Shown here piece after piece: positions 1 through 7,201 of a stretch of DNA of 52,615 nt; positions within the stretch are counted from its first letter, which is position 1; each line of letters opens with the position of its first letter. Source of the DNA: Fibrobacter sp. (GTDB lineage Bacteria > Fibrobacterota > Fibrobacteria > Fibrobacterales > Fibrobacteraceae). The stretch covers positions 1-52,615 of the forward strand of contig JAKSIJ010000017.1 of NCBI GenBank assembly GCA_024398875.1, read 5' to 3'. The position numbers were made by a program, and so were the translations under genes. Below the pieces are notes generated by a model that was not told the origin of the DNA, searched no databases, and saw only the letters and a list, made by a program, of their open reading frames with translations.

Positions 1-774
1 AACAGCACTCCCTGTATAAGAATCCGTATTGTAATAAGCGTTTTCGACGGTGCCTTCCATGTTCTCCCCGACCACGCCGCCGACATATCGGTCTCCACTC
101 ACCGCGCCAGTGTTGTAAACCATGCGGACGTCGCCAGCATTCTCCCCGACCACACCGCCAATATGTACAACTCCACTCACCGCGCCAGCGTTGTAAACCA
201 CGCGGACGTTGCCAGCATTCTCCCCGACCACGCCACCGACATACCCATATCCACTCACCGCACCAGTGTTGTAAACGTTGCTGACGGTACCATTCATATT
301 TGTCCCGACCACGCCGCCGACAGTACGCGCTCCCCTGATATAGGAATCCACCACACCCACGTTCTGTACCGCGCCATTGGAAATACACCCGAACAAGCCC
401 ACGACATCTGCATCTTCATCGCTGAAGTACAACCCGCTGATGACATGTCCTGCGCCATCAAATGTCCCTGCATACGGAGTTGGAAGCGTTCCAATGGGGG
501 TCCACTGTGTGAAGTTGGTCCCACTCAATGTTCCGTCGGAAGTGAGCACGCCCACGTTCACCACGATGTCCGCAGTCAACATACCGTTGATGCCAGTCTC
601 GCCGCCATTAACCATCTCGGCAAACTTGTAGAGGTCGCCGCAGGTGCCAATCTGGTAAACCCCTTCAATCTCCGTGAGATTCTCGGGCATCGCGCACGGG
701 ACTTTCTGAGCAAAAACCGCCGTGGAAAAAAGCGCCACAACGGCAAACAAAACTGCACGAACCATCTTTCCCAT
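1..774 (-). CDS. GLUG-repeat secreted surface protein (3' end beyond window)
   Basis: An open frame of 258 codons runs off the left window edge. The start at 774 has an AGGAG ribosome site about six bases upstream. Residues 1-22 form a signal peptide ending in VFAQ. A domain follows that begins with a short Cys-containing segment and a 'TFDGAGHVISGLYF' strand. Glycine-rich repeats of the GLUG type follow (GGVVGxN). Residues 173-198, 199-224 and 225 onward are 26-residue units that are nearly identical in DNA. GLUG repeats are known from beta-helical surface and adhesin-like proteins, so an extracellular or cell-surface role is inferred; binding target unknown. The 998-aa protein at 48606-51602 has the same N-terminal plan. 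The C-terminus, probably linker plus sorting domain, lies outside the window. Confidence 0.85.
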   Translation of the reverse strand, partial: MGKMVRAVLFAVVALFSTAVFAQKVPCAMPENLTEIEGVYQIGTCGDLYKFAEMVNGGETGINGMLTADIVVNVGVLTSDGTLSGTNFTQWTPIGTLPTPYAGTFDGAGHVISGLYFSDEDADVVGLFGCISNGAVQNVGVVDSYIRGARTVGGVVGTNMNGTVSNVYNTGAVSGYGYVGGVVGENAGNVRVVYNAGAVSGVVHIGGVVGENAGDVRMVYNTGAVSGDRYVGGVVGENMEGTVENAYYNTDSYTGSAV

Positions 775-1051
775 CGATTCTCCTTTATGCGGGGACATAA
801 CGCCTCAAATATAGATAATAGCGCCCATTACCTATGGAAGGCTCTATCAAGGAATTTCATACGCGAGACCCGTCCGCATCCAGTTTCTTTCCGTCCCCCC
901 CCTACCACATAAATTTTTTAGGGGATAGGGGTGGAGGAAAGAGGCCTTAGCGAATGTTCGGAATGACGAAACTTTAACGGAATCACGAGGATGAGTGACA
1001 AATGAATCCTTGTTCGTATAGATGGATTAAACAATAACGGAGGTTTTCTTT
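775..1051. other. Intergenic region without recognised gene
   Basis: This stretch separates the GLUG gene from the resolvase remnant. I see the GLUG ribosome site at its left end and a GGAGG-like site before position 1052 at its right end. There is no convincing open frame, tRNA or terminator. Confidence 0.5.
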
Positions 1052-1323
1052 ATGTCAGTGTTCGCCTATGCTCGTGTGAGTTCCGAGGAGCAAAACTTAA
1101 ATCGTCAACTTGACGCATTAGCTCCCTTCATCACAGATAAGCGATACTTGTATTGTGACAAGGCGAGGGAATAGATTCTGCACTTTCCCGTGGAGTAAAA
1201 TTTGGAAGGCGTGAAGTAGTGAAGCCCTTGAACTGGGACTCCACTATTCGATTGGTTGACGAGGAGCATATCACCGCAACCGAGGCCATGAAGATAATGG
1301 GACTTACTCAAACTTTATCATAT
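1052..1323 (+). pseudogene. Serine recombinase (resolvase/invertase) remnant with internal deletion
   Basis: Frame one (1052-1174) reads as the resolvase N-terminus: a beta strand ending in YARVSS, which carries the catalytic serine, then EEQNLNRQLDAL and CDKA, and stops at TAG. A second frame picks up immediately with EGIDSALSRGVKFGRR and a helix-turn-helix (ITATEAMKIMGL), which are the far C-terminal parts of the same family. The middle of the catalytic domain, about 80-90 residues in full-length relatives, is missing, and the join is out of frame. The C-terminal end runs into the 3' end of the convergent toxin gene. A GGAGG-type ribosome site precedes 1052. This is a dead gene that points to past mobile DNA beside the AbiE module. 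Confidence 0.75.
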
Positions 1324-2125
1324 CCGCCAACTGCACAAAATATTCATTGCTCCAAATATCCAGCAACTTGGGATTTTTCACAAACGGCAATACATCGGCC
1401 TTTACCATCTTAATATCGGTGGTCGCCAGTTTTTCCTTAAGCATCTTGGAAAAAAGTTCCTTGTCCATATCAATCTTGGAAAACTCGCTGCATCGCGCCT
1501 GGAAATGAGAGAAATCCAAGGCAACACCCTTTCTGACATACCATTCAAAATCATACCAGTCACGGCCCTTGACGCGCTGCTTCCAATCCCTAAAAATCAA
1601 GGCGTGCATCTTGCCCGCAAAAAGGCAAGGAAGCGTAAAGCAACGGGTCGCAAAGGAGAAGGGCATCAGCGAAAACTTCGATTCCGTTTCAAAACTCAAG
1701 GGTGGATCCGTATCCACTTCAATCTTAATCTTGATACTCTTCATAGACTTGAACTTCAAATCATAAACCGAGGTATCTTCCTTCAAAAACGCAGACTCAA
1801 CTTTACCAAAATTTTTCTTTTGCTTTTTGACAATTACAACATCGAGCCCGGCAGACTTAAATTCATTCACAATGCTGGGGAAATAATCTTCAAAATGGAA
1901 ATCCTCGTTCTTACTCACCAAGGAAAAATCCATATCTTCGCTAAATCGTTCCAACCCGTGAAAAATACGAAGGCACGTTCCTCCGTAGAACGCGGCCTTT
2001 TCAAAAAAGCCTCCGCGCTGCAATCCAGCCAGCGCAATTTGCTGCATGACTTCGTACTCGGCATTACGGCGGTCATTCTCGGAATTGATTGCATAGCCCT
2101 GAACCATCTGTTCAAAAATCGTCAT
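1304..2125 (-). CDS. abiEii: AbiEii-type nucleotidyltransferase toxin (type IV TA)
   Basis: This 273-residue protein has the hallmark nucleotidyltransferase motif: YGGTCLRIF at about residues 48-56, followed by RFSEDMDFSL at about 60-69. The pair matches the GGTxLR...DxD pattern of AbiEii/DUF1814 toxins of the DNA polymerase beta superfamily. In characterised homologues the protein transfers nucleotides and arrests growth, giving abortive infection against phage. It overlaps the upstream antitoxin gene by four bases (ATGA), so the two are translationally coupled. The length is normal for the family and the frame is intact. Its 3' end abuts the resolvase remnant. Confidence 0.85.
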   Translation of the reverse strand: MTIFEQMVQGYAINSENDRRNAEYEVMQQIALAGLQRGGFFEKAAFYGGTCLRIFHGLERFSEDMDFSLVSKNEDFHFEDYFPSIVNEFKSAGLDVVIVKKQKKNFGKVESAFLKEDTSVYDLKFKSMKSIKIKIEVDTDPPLSFETESKFSLMPFSFATRCFTLPCLFAGKMHALIFRDWKQRVKGRDWYDFEWYVRKGVALDFSHFQARCSEFSKIDMDKELFSKMLKEKLATTDIKMVKADVLPFVKNPKLLDIWSNEYFVQLADMIKFE

Positions 2126-2739
2126 TCCAGCATCCTCCTCAACAAATCCACGTCTTGCTTCTTTTTACAGCAGGTTAAAACCTGATTGACTATTGCCACG
2201 TCCATTCTGAAAAACGCATCCATATCCAAACGCAGGTCTGATTCCAGGAATTCGTACATGGCACTTTTAAAACGCGGATGAAGATTGGGCGTACTTACAA
2301 TCAAGTCACACAAGGCCTTTTCCGGCGACGCAATCAAAAAGCCGTAACCATCCTTGACCACGACATTCAAGCCGATGGAATAATACTCTGGAGTTGCCTG
2401 GGTATACAAGAAATTCGCCAGCGAGTTTTCAAAATAGCGAGAATGCTTCAACGTTATGGACTTTACCTGATATACACGCTCAGGGATTAACCCATAATAC
2501 GCAAGAGCCGTTTCCATGGAAACATAGGACGGACCATAGATGTGATTCGCGACCAAGTTCAAATCAATAAGAACCCCACTAACCTCAGGAGCGACCACAT
2601 ACAAACCCTTTTTAAGGCGAATCAACTCGCCACTCTTCTCAAGGGACGACAATTTTCCATTCAGTGCCTTATGTTCGGGAAAGCACCCCTCAAGCGTGGC
2701 GACATCTACAGGAACATTTTTGAAGATTTTCAAATCCAT
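2122..2739 (-). CDS. abiEi: AbiEi-type antitoxin / transcriptional repressor (type IV TA)
   Basis: This 205-residue protein has an N-terminal winged-helix-like segment (around 'LSSLEKSGELIRLKKGLYVV') followed by the AbiEi C-terminal domain, with SMETALAYYGLIPE and the conserved transcription-factor-like core. In the known system AbiEi neutralises the toxin and represses the operon by binding inverted repeats. An in-frame ATG lies five codons upstream at 2754. I prefer 2739 because GGGAAG sits five bases before it, while 2754 has no ribosome site and lies near the predicted transcription start. A large inverted repeat covers the promoter, which fits autoregulation. Confidence 0.8.
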   Translation of the reverse strand: MDLKIFKNVPVDVATLEGCFPEHKALNGKLSSLEKSGELIRLKKGLYVVAPEVSGVLIDLNLVANHIYGPSYVSMETALAYYGLIPERVYQVKSITLKHSRYFENSLANFLYTQATPEYYSIGLNVVVKDGYGFLIASPEKALCDLIVSTPNLHPRFKSAMYEFLESDLRLDMDAFFRMDVAIVNQVLTCCKKKQDVDLLRRMLE

Positions 2740-2756
2740 ATCGACTTCCCGCATTA

Positions 2757-2786
2757 AATATAGTCAATTTTAGAACAGATAATCAA
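2757..2786 (-). promoter_or_regulatory. Predicted abiE promoter
   Basis: Read on the minus strand, TTGATT (2786-2781) and TATATT (2762-2757) are separated by 18 bases. Transcription would start near 2750, leaving a leader of about 11 bases that contains the GGGAAG site. Both boxes lie inside the palindrome. Confidence 0.6.
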
Positions 2787-2821
2787 ATATTTTTTGATTT
2801 TCTGTACGAAATTTGACTATA
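2759..2821. promoter_or_regulatory. 63-bp imperfect palindrome, probable AbiEi operator
   Basis: The outer arms 2759-2771 and 2809-2821 are complementary at 12 of 13 positions. Inner arms (ACAGATAATCAAA against TTTGATTTTCTGT) continue the symmetry to the centre near 2790. AbiEi antitoxins are known to bind inverted repeats in their own promoter, so this is the natural operator candidate. It covers the -10 and -35 of the abiE promoter and also a mirrored rightward promoter. Confidence 0.7.
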
Positions 2822-2823
2822 AA
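2794..2823 (+). promoter_or_regulatory. Predicted rightward promoter in the palindrome
   Basis: On the plus strand TTGATT (2794-2799) and TATAAA (2818-2823) have an 18-base spacer, mirroring the abiE promoter across the dyad. It points toward the transporter gene at 2950. Confidence 0.45.
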
Positions 2824-2949
2824 AGTAGCAGTTTTCCCATTTGTTAGCGGTTCCAAAGTCGAACTGGACATCCTTATTTGACAAAGCCTTTCCAAACAGT
2901 TGTCAAGCATCACCAAACCAATCCCTTGGCATTTTTTTATACTTGTTCC

Positions 2950-4359
2950 ATGGGAAAAAATCGAAGCAGTTTTTCTAGCCAGCTGGGCTTCATCCTAGCC
3001 GCTGCCGCCAGCACCGTTGGCCTTGGCAACATTTGGCGTTTCCCATACCTTGCCGCAAAAGATGGAGGTGGATTTTTCATCCTCATCTATTTGATTGTCG
3101 CCATGACCTTCGGCTTCACGCTGCTCCTCACGGAAATCGCCATCGGCAGAAGGACCCGCCAAGGGCCACTCACAGCCTACGGCAAAATCCACAAAAAATG
3201 GAAGTGGATTGGAACCATCGCCTGCCTCGTTCCCGCCATCATACTTCCCTACTACTACGCTATCGGTGGCTGGGTTCTCAAATACCTTGGCACCTACGTG
3301 ACCTTCAATAGCGCAGCCGCTGCTGAATCCAGTTACTTCAGCTCTTTCATCTCCGACTATTCCGCACTCATCTGGTTTTTCATCTTCCTCATCTCTGTAA
3401 CAGCCATCGTTCTCACTGGCGTAGAAAAAGGCATCGAGAAAGGGAGCAAAATTCTCATGCCCATCCTTGTGGTGATGATTGTCCTCATCGCAGGTTTCTC
3501 CCTGACGCTTTCGCACACGGATGCCGCCACCAACGTCACCCGCACTGGGCTGGACGGGTTCAAGGTCTACCTCATTCCCGATTTCGCAAGCCAAACCACA
3601 AAATCAGTTCTCCTCACGATTATGGATGCCGTGGGCCAGTTATTCTTCTCCATCAGTGTGGCCATGGGCGTCATGGTGGCTTACGGGTCTTACGCCAAGT
3701 CCGATTTTGACATCGGGGCTGCCGCAAAAAAAATCGGGATTTTTGATGCCGCGGTCGCTCTCCTCGCAGGCATGATGATTATCCCCGCCGTGTTCACGTT
3801 CATGGGTCCCGAAGGCATGGCTGCCGGCGGTCCGAGTCTCATGTTTATCACCCTGCCCAAAGTATTCGCAGCCATGGGCTCTATAGTGGGAACCATTGTC
3901 GCCATCATCTTCTTTGCAATGACCGCCATCGCCGCCATCACCTCTGCGGTATCGATGATGGAAGCCATCGTCTCAAGCCTTATGGACGCATTCCACATGT
4001 CAAGGTGCCGCAGTTCCCTGATTGTCACCGCCTACCTTGTGATTATGGGCGCTATCGTCTGCCTGGGCTACAACACCTTCTACTTCGAAGCAGGGCTCCC
4101 CAACGGAAGTTCCGGCCAGATTCTCGACGTCATGGACTTTATCAGCAACTATGTGGCCATGCCTATCGTGGCCCTCGCCACTTGCCTCATGATTGGTTGG
4201 GCTACAAAGCCCGGCATCATCATCAATGAAGTAACTCAGAATAATTTCAAATTTCCGCGCAAAAAGCTTTACCTGGTCATGCTGAAGTACATCTGCCCCA
4301 TCATTTTGGCGTTTATGCTTCTCCAATCCTTTGGAATCCTGGATTTGTTTTTGAAATAG
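2950..4359 (+). CDS. Sodium-dependent amino-acid-type transporter (NSS/SNF family), copy 1
   Basis: This 469-residue polytopic membrane protein has about 11-12 hydrophobic segments. Its first helix carries VGLGNIWRFPYLA, the signature of neurotransmitter:sodium symporters, where the unwound TM1 binds sodium and substrate. The family imports amino acids with sodium; the substrate here cannot be read. The longer in-frame start at 2878 is rejected because the tandem copy begins at the residue matching 2950. The context at 2950 (TATACTTG ending four bases before ATG, no Shine-Dalgarno) is the same in both copies. The downstream gene at 4396 is a close paralogue, so this is a tandem duplication. 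No stop or frameshift is visible. Confidence 0.9.
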   Translation: MGKNRSSFSSQLGFILAAAASTVGLGNIWRFPYLAAKDGGGFFILIYLIVAMTFGFTLLLTEIAIGRRTRQGPLTAYGKIHKKWKWIGTIACLVPAIILPYYYAIGGWVLKYLGTYVTFNSAAAAESSYFSSFISDYSALIWFFIFLISVTAIVLTGVEKGIEKGSKILMPILVVMIVLIAGFSLTLSHTDAATNVTRTGLDGFKVYLIPDFASQTTKSVLLTIMDAVGQLFFSISVAMGVMVAYGSYAKSDFDIGAAAKKIGIFDAAVALLAGMMIIPAVFTFMGPEGMAAGGPSLMFITLPKVFAAMGSIVGTIVAIIFFAMTAIAAITSAVSMMEAIVSSLMDAFHMSRCRSSLIVTAYLVIMGAIVCLGYNTFYFEAGLPNGSSGQILDVMDFISNYVAMPIVALATCLMIGWATKPGIIINEVTQNNFKFPRKKLYLVMLKYICPIILAFMLLQSFGILDLFLK

Positions 4360-4383
4360 GTTCTTCCCCCAGGCATAAATTTC

Positions 4384-4391
4384 TATACTTG
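4384..4391 (+). promoter_or_regulatory. -10 element directly before a start codon (leaderless type)
   Basis: TATACTTG ends four bases before the ATG at 4396. The same eight bases stand at 2938-2945 before the first transporter copy. No Shine-Dalgarno sequence is present in either case, so transcripts probably begin at or next to the start codon. Confidence 0.5.
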
Positions 4392-4395
4392 GGTC

Positions 4396-5805
4396 ATGAC
4401 AAACAATAGAAGTAGTTTTTCCGGACAATTAGGTTTCATTCTGGCTGCTGCCGCTTCCGCAGTGGGCCTGGGCAACATTTGGCGTTTCCCCTACCTCGCC
4501 GCAAAAGACGGTGGTGGATTCTTCATTCTCATCTACTTAATCGTGACGCTGACATTTGGCTTCACGCTCCTCCTCACGGAAATCGCCATCGGTAGAAAGA
4601 CCCGTCAGGGTCCTCTCACCGCCTACGGCATGATTCACAAGAAGTGGAAATGGGTTGGCGTGGTGGCTTGCCTCGTCCCGACCATCATTCTCCCCTACTA
4701 CTGCGTCATTGGCGGATGGGTTCTCAAATACCTGGCCACCTACGTCACCTTCAATAGTGCCGCTGCCGCAGAATCCAGTTTCTTCACCGGATTCATTACC
4801 GCCTACTCTCCTCTGGTGTGGTTCGTCATCTTCTTCGTCTTTGTAGCGGCCGTCATTCTCGCCGGCGTGGAAAAGGGCATCGAGAAGGTGAGCAAAATTC
4901 TCATGCCCATTCTCGTGGTGATGATTGTCCTCATCGCAGGTTTCTCCCTGACGCTAGAGCACACAGATGCCGCCACCAATGTCACCCGCACCGGTTTGGA
5001 CGGCCTCAAGGTCTACCTCATCCCCGATTTCGCAAGCCAAACTCCGAAATCCGTCCTCATCACCATCATGGATGCGGTTGGTCAGTTGTTCTTCTCCATT
5101 AGCGTTGCCATGGGCATCATGGTGGCCTACGGCTCCTACGCCAAGCCCACCGCCAACATCGGCGCCGCCACCAATAGAATCGAATTTTTCGATACGGCCA
5201 TCGCTCTCCTCGCCGGTATGATGATTATTCCCGCCGTGTTCGCATTCATGGGTTCTGAAGGTATGGCATCCGGTGGTCCGAGTCTCATGTTCGTCACCCT
5301 CCCCAAGGTGTTTGTCGCCATGGGCTCTACCGTAGGCACCATCGTCGCTATCGTCTTCTTTGCAGTGACCGCAGTGGCAGCCATTACCTCCGCCATGTCC
5401 GTGATGGAAGCCATTGTTTCGAGCTTTATGGACGCCTTCCACATGTCCAGACGCCGTAGCTCCGTCATCATCACCATCTATACCCTGATTATGGGCGCCA
5501 TCGTGTGCCTGGGCTACAACACCTTCTACTTCGAAGTTGGCCTCCCCAACGGAAGCACCGGCCAGATTCTCGACATCATGGACTTTATCAGCAACTATGT
5601 GGCAATGCCTGTGGTGGCCCTCGCAACCTGCCTCATGATTGGCTGGGTCACAAAGCCGGGCATCATCATCGACGAAGTGACCTTGAAAAAATTCAAGTTC
5701 CCCCGCAAACGGCTTTATCTGGCCATGCTGAAGTTCATCTGCCCTGTCATCTTAGCACTGATGATTCTCCAGTCCTTCGGCTTCCTGGATTTGTTCTTGA
5801 AATAA
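4396..5805 (+). CDS. Sodium-dependent amino-acid-type transporter (NSS/SNF family), copy 2
   Basis: This 469-residue paralogue of the preceding gene has the same length and helix layout and is near-identical over TM1 (VGLGNIWRFPYLAAKDGGG) and the TM6-TM8 region. It begins 36 bases after the first copy stops and carries its own TATACTTG element, so it may be transcribed separately. Differences are mostly conservative (for example the extracellular loop after TM3 and the segment near residues 250-265), so the copies may differ in substrate preference or affinity. A strong intrinsic terminator follows at 5889-5918. Confidence 0.9.
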   Translation: MTNNRSSFSGQLGFILAAAASAVGLGNIWRFPYLAAKDGGGFFILIYLIVTLTFGFTLLLTEIAIGRKTRQGPLTAYGMIHKKWKWVGVVACLVPTIILPYYCVIGGWVLKYLATYVTFNSAAAAESSFFTGFITAYSPLVWFVIFFVFVAAVILAGVEKGIEKVSKILMPILVVMIVLIAGFSLTLEHTDAATNVTRTGLDGLKVYLIPDFASQTPKSVLITIMDAVGQLFFSISVAMGIMVAYGSYAKPTANIGAATNRIEFFDTAIALLAGMMIIPAVFAFMGSEGMASGGPSLMFVTLPKVFVAMGSTVGTIVAIVFFAVTAVAAITSAMSVMEAIVSSFMDAFHMSRRRSSVIITIYTLIMGAIVCLGYNTFYFEVGLPNGSTGQILDIMDFISNYVAMPVVALATCLMIGWVTKPGIIIDEVTLKKFKFPRKRLYLAMLKFICPVILALMILQSFGFLDLFLK

Positions 5806-5888
5806 ATTCAGCCCAGACGGCGCAAGCCGCGCAAGCGGCGTGAACGTCGTCGGCATGAAAATTGCCATCGAAGTAATCGCAAAAATTT

Positions 5889-5918
5889 AGCCCGAGCAAC
5901 CTCGGGCTATTTTTTTTT
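5889..5918 (+). terminator. Intrinsic terminator between convergent genes
   Basis: The stem AGCCCGAG (5889-5896) pairs with CTCGGGCT (5901-5908) across a CAAC loop and is followed by a run of nine T residues with one A. The opposite side is A/T rich, so it may also serve the convergent gene ending at 5917. Confidence 0.85.
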
Positions 5919-7089
5919 ACAGTCCCAGTTCCTCGTCCGTCAAGTAGCAGGCGGGGTCTTCTGCCCAGAAGTCTCCAGTCACGGCTTCGGCTCGGGTGCG
6001 GAAGTTGCCGTTACAGAGTCCAAGGTAAGGGCACTTGGGGCAGCGTCCCTTCAGAATGGGTTTGCGGTTCTTGAGGCCCGCCATGATGGGGTTGGACTCG
6101 TCGCTCCAAATCTCGCCAAAACTGCGCTCCCGCACATTCCCGAGGGTGATGTATTGGGTGAACTGGTCCGGATGCACATTTCCGATGCTGTCGATGTTCC
6201 CGAAGGCCATGCCGCTACGGTTGCCTCCATTCCGGCTAATCAAATCCAGCACGATTTTCGCCCGCTCCGGGTCTTCCCGCTTCATGCGGAGGTAGAGGTA
6301 GACGGCATCAGCGTGATTGTCCACCGTCAAGATTTCCTTGTTGATACCGCGCTTCTTGAAGTCCAGCGTGCGGTCAATGATGAGGTCCATGGCCCTGCGG
6401 CTTTCCTCATGGTTCAGGTCCCGCTCAATCATGGCGCTGCCGCGACCGCTGTAAACCAGGTGATAGAAGCACACCCGGTCGATGTTCTCCTGCTCCAGCA
6501 AATCAAAGATGGCGTTCAAATCCTGAACGTTGTCTCGCGTAATGGTGAACCGGAGGCCCACCTTCTGGTCTGTAGCCACGCAGTTCCGGATGCCTCGAAT
6601 AGCCAGTTTATAGGCGCCGGCGACTCCGCGGAACTTGTCATGAGTGGCTTCACATCCATCCAAACTAATACCCACATAGCCAACGCCCATGTCCTTCAAC
6701 TTCTGGGCAACATTTTCCGTAATGCAGGTGCCATTGGTGCTGATGGTGGGGCGGATGCCCTTACTGGCGGCGTAATTGGCCAACTCAAAAAAATCTGGAC
6801 GGAGCAATGGTTCGCCACCACTGAAAAGCAGCACTGGCACATGAAAATCCGCCAGCTGGTCAATGAGCTTCATGCCCTCTTCGTGGGTGAGCTCGTTCTG
6901 ATACTTGATGGCCTCGGACCGCGCATAGCAATGGACGCACTTCAAGTTGCAGGTCTTGGTGCTGTTCCACACCACAACCGGACCCCTACCCGGCCCCACC
7001 CCATTCTTGGATTCGTGGGCATTGGGCTCGTAACGCAGGGAATCGCCAAAATTCGGCGCATCCATCAAAAGTTTGGTAATGCTAATCAT
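5917..7089 (-). CDS. Radical SAM/SPASM-type protein, AhbC/NirJ-like
   Basis: This 390-residue protein has the radical SAM cluster motif CNLKCVHCY at about residues 47-55 and the SAM-binding GGEP at about 88-91. A C-terminal auxiliary-cluster region (CPKCPYLGLC followed by CNGNF-RAEA) ends in DPACYLTDEE. That ending is characteristic of AhbC/NirJ-type enzymes acting on siroheme-derived intermediates of the alternative heme or heme d1 route. I infer 12,18-didecarboxysiroheme deacetylase-like chemistry, but related peptide-modifying SPASM enzymes remain possible. I use 7089 rather than an upstream ATG at 7146 because the family N-terminus begins ISITKL and TATCTTTC stands just before 7089. No other heme gene is adjacent. 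Confidence 0.75.
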   Translation of the reverse strand: MISITKLLMDAPNFGDSLRYEPNAHESKNGVGPGRGPVVVWNSTKTCNLKCVHCYARSEAIKYQNELTHEEGMKLIDQLADFHVPVLLFSGGEPLLRPDFFELANYAASKGIRPTISTNGTCITENVAQKLKDMGVGYVGISLDGCEATHDKFRGVAGAYKLAIRGIRNCVATDQKVGLRFTITRDNVQDLNAIFDLLEQENIDRVCFYHLVYSGRGSAMIERDLNHEESRRAMDLIIDRTLDFKKRGINKEILTVDNHADAVYLYLRMKREDPERAKIVLDLISRNGGNRSGMAFGNIDSIGNVHPDQFTQYITLGNVRERSFGEIWSDESNPIMAGLKNRKPILKGRCPKCPYLGLCNGNFRTRAEAVTGDFWAEDPACYLTDEELGL

Positions 7090-7201
7090 ATGGCGAAAGA
7101 TAGTTTTTTTAGGAATTGCTATCACTATTTTGCCCATTTTGAACATAACAAAATAGGTTTAATACATACAAACTTAATGGAATTTATATAAATTGTATTA
7201 C

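Noticed and set aside
163-912. Plus-strand reading frame of 249 codons
   Set aside because: It is the complement of the GLUG gene at 1-774, which has a signal peptide, repeats and ribosome site. The antisense frame shows none of these.
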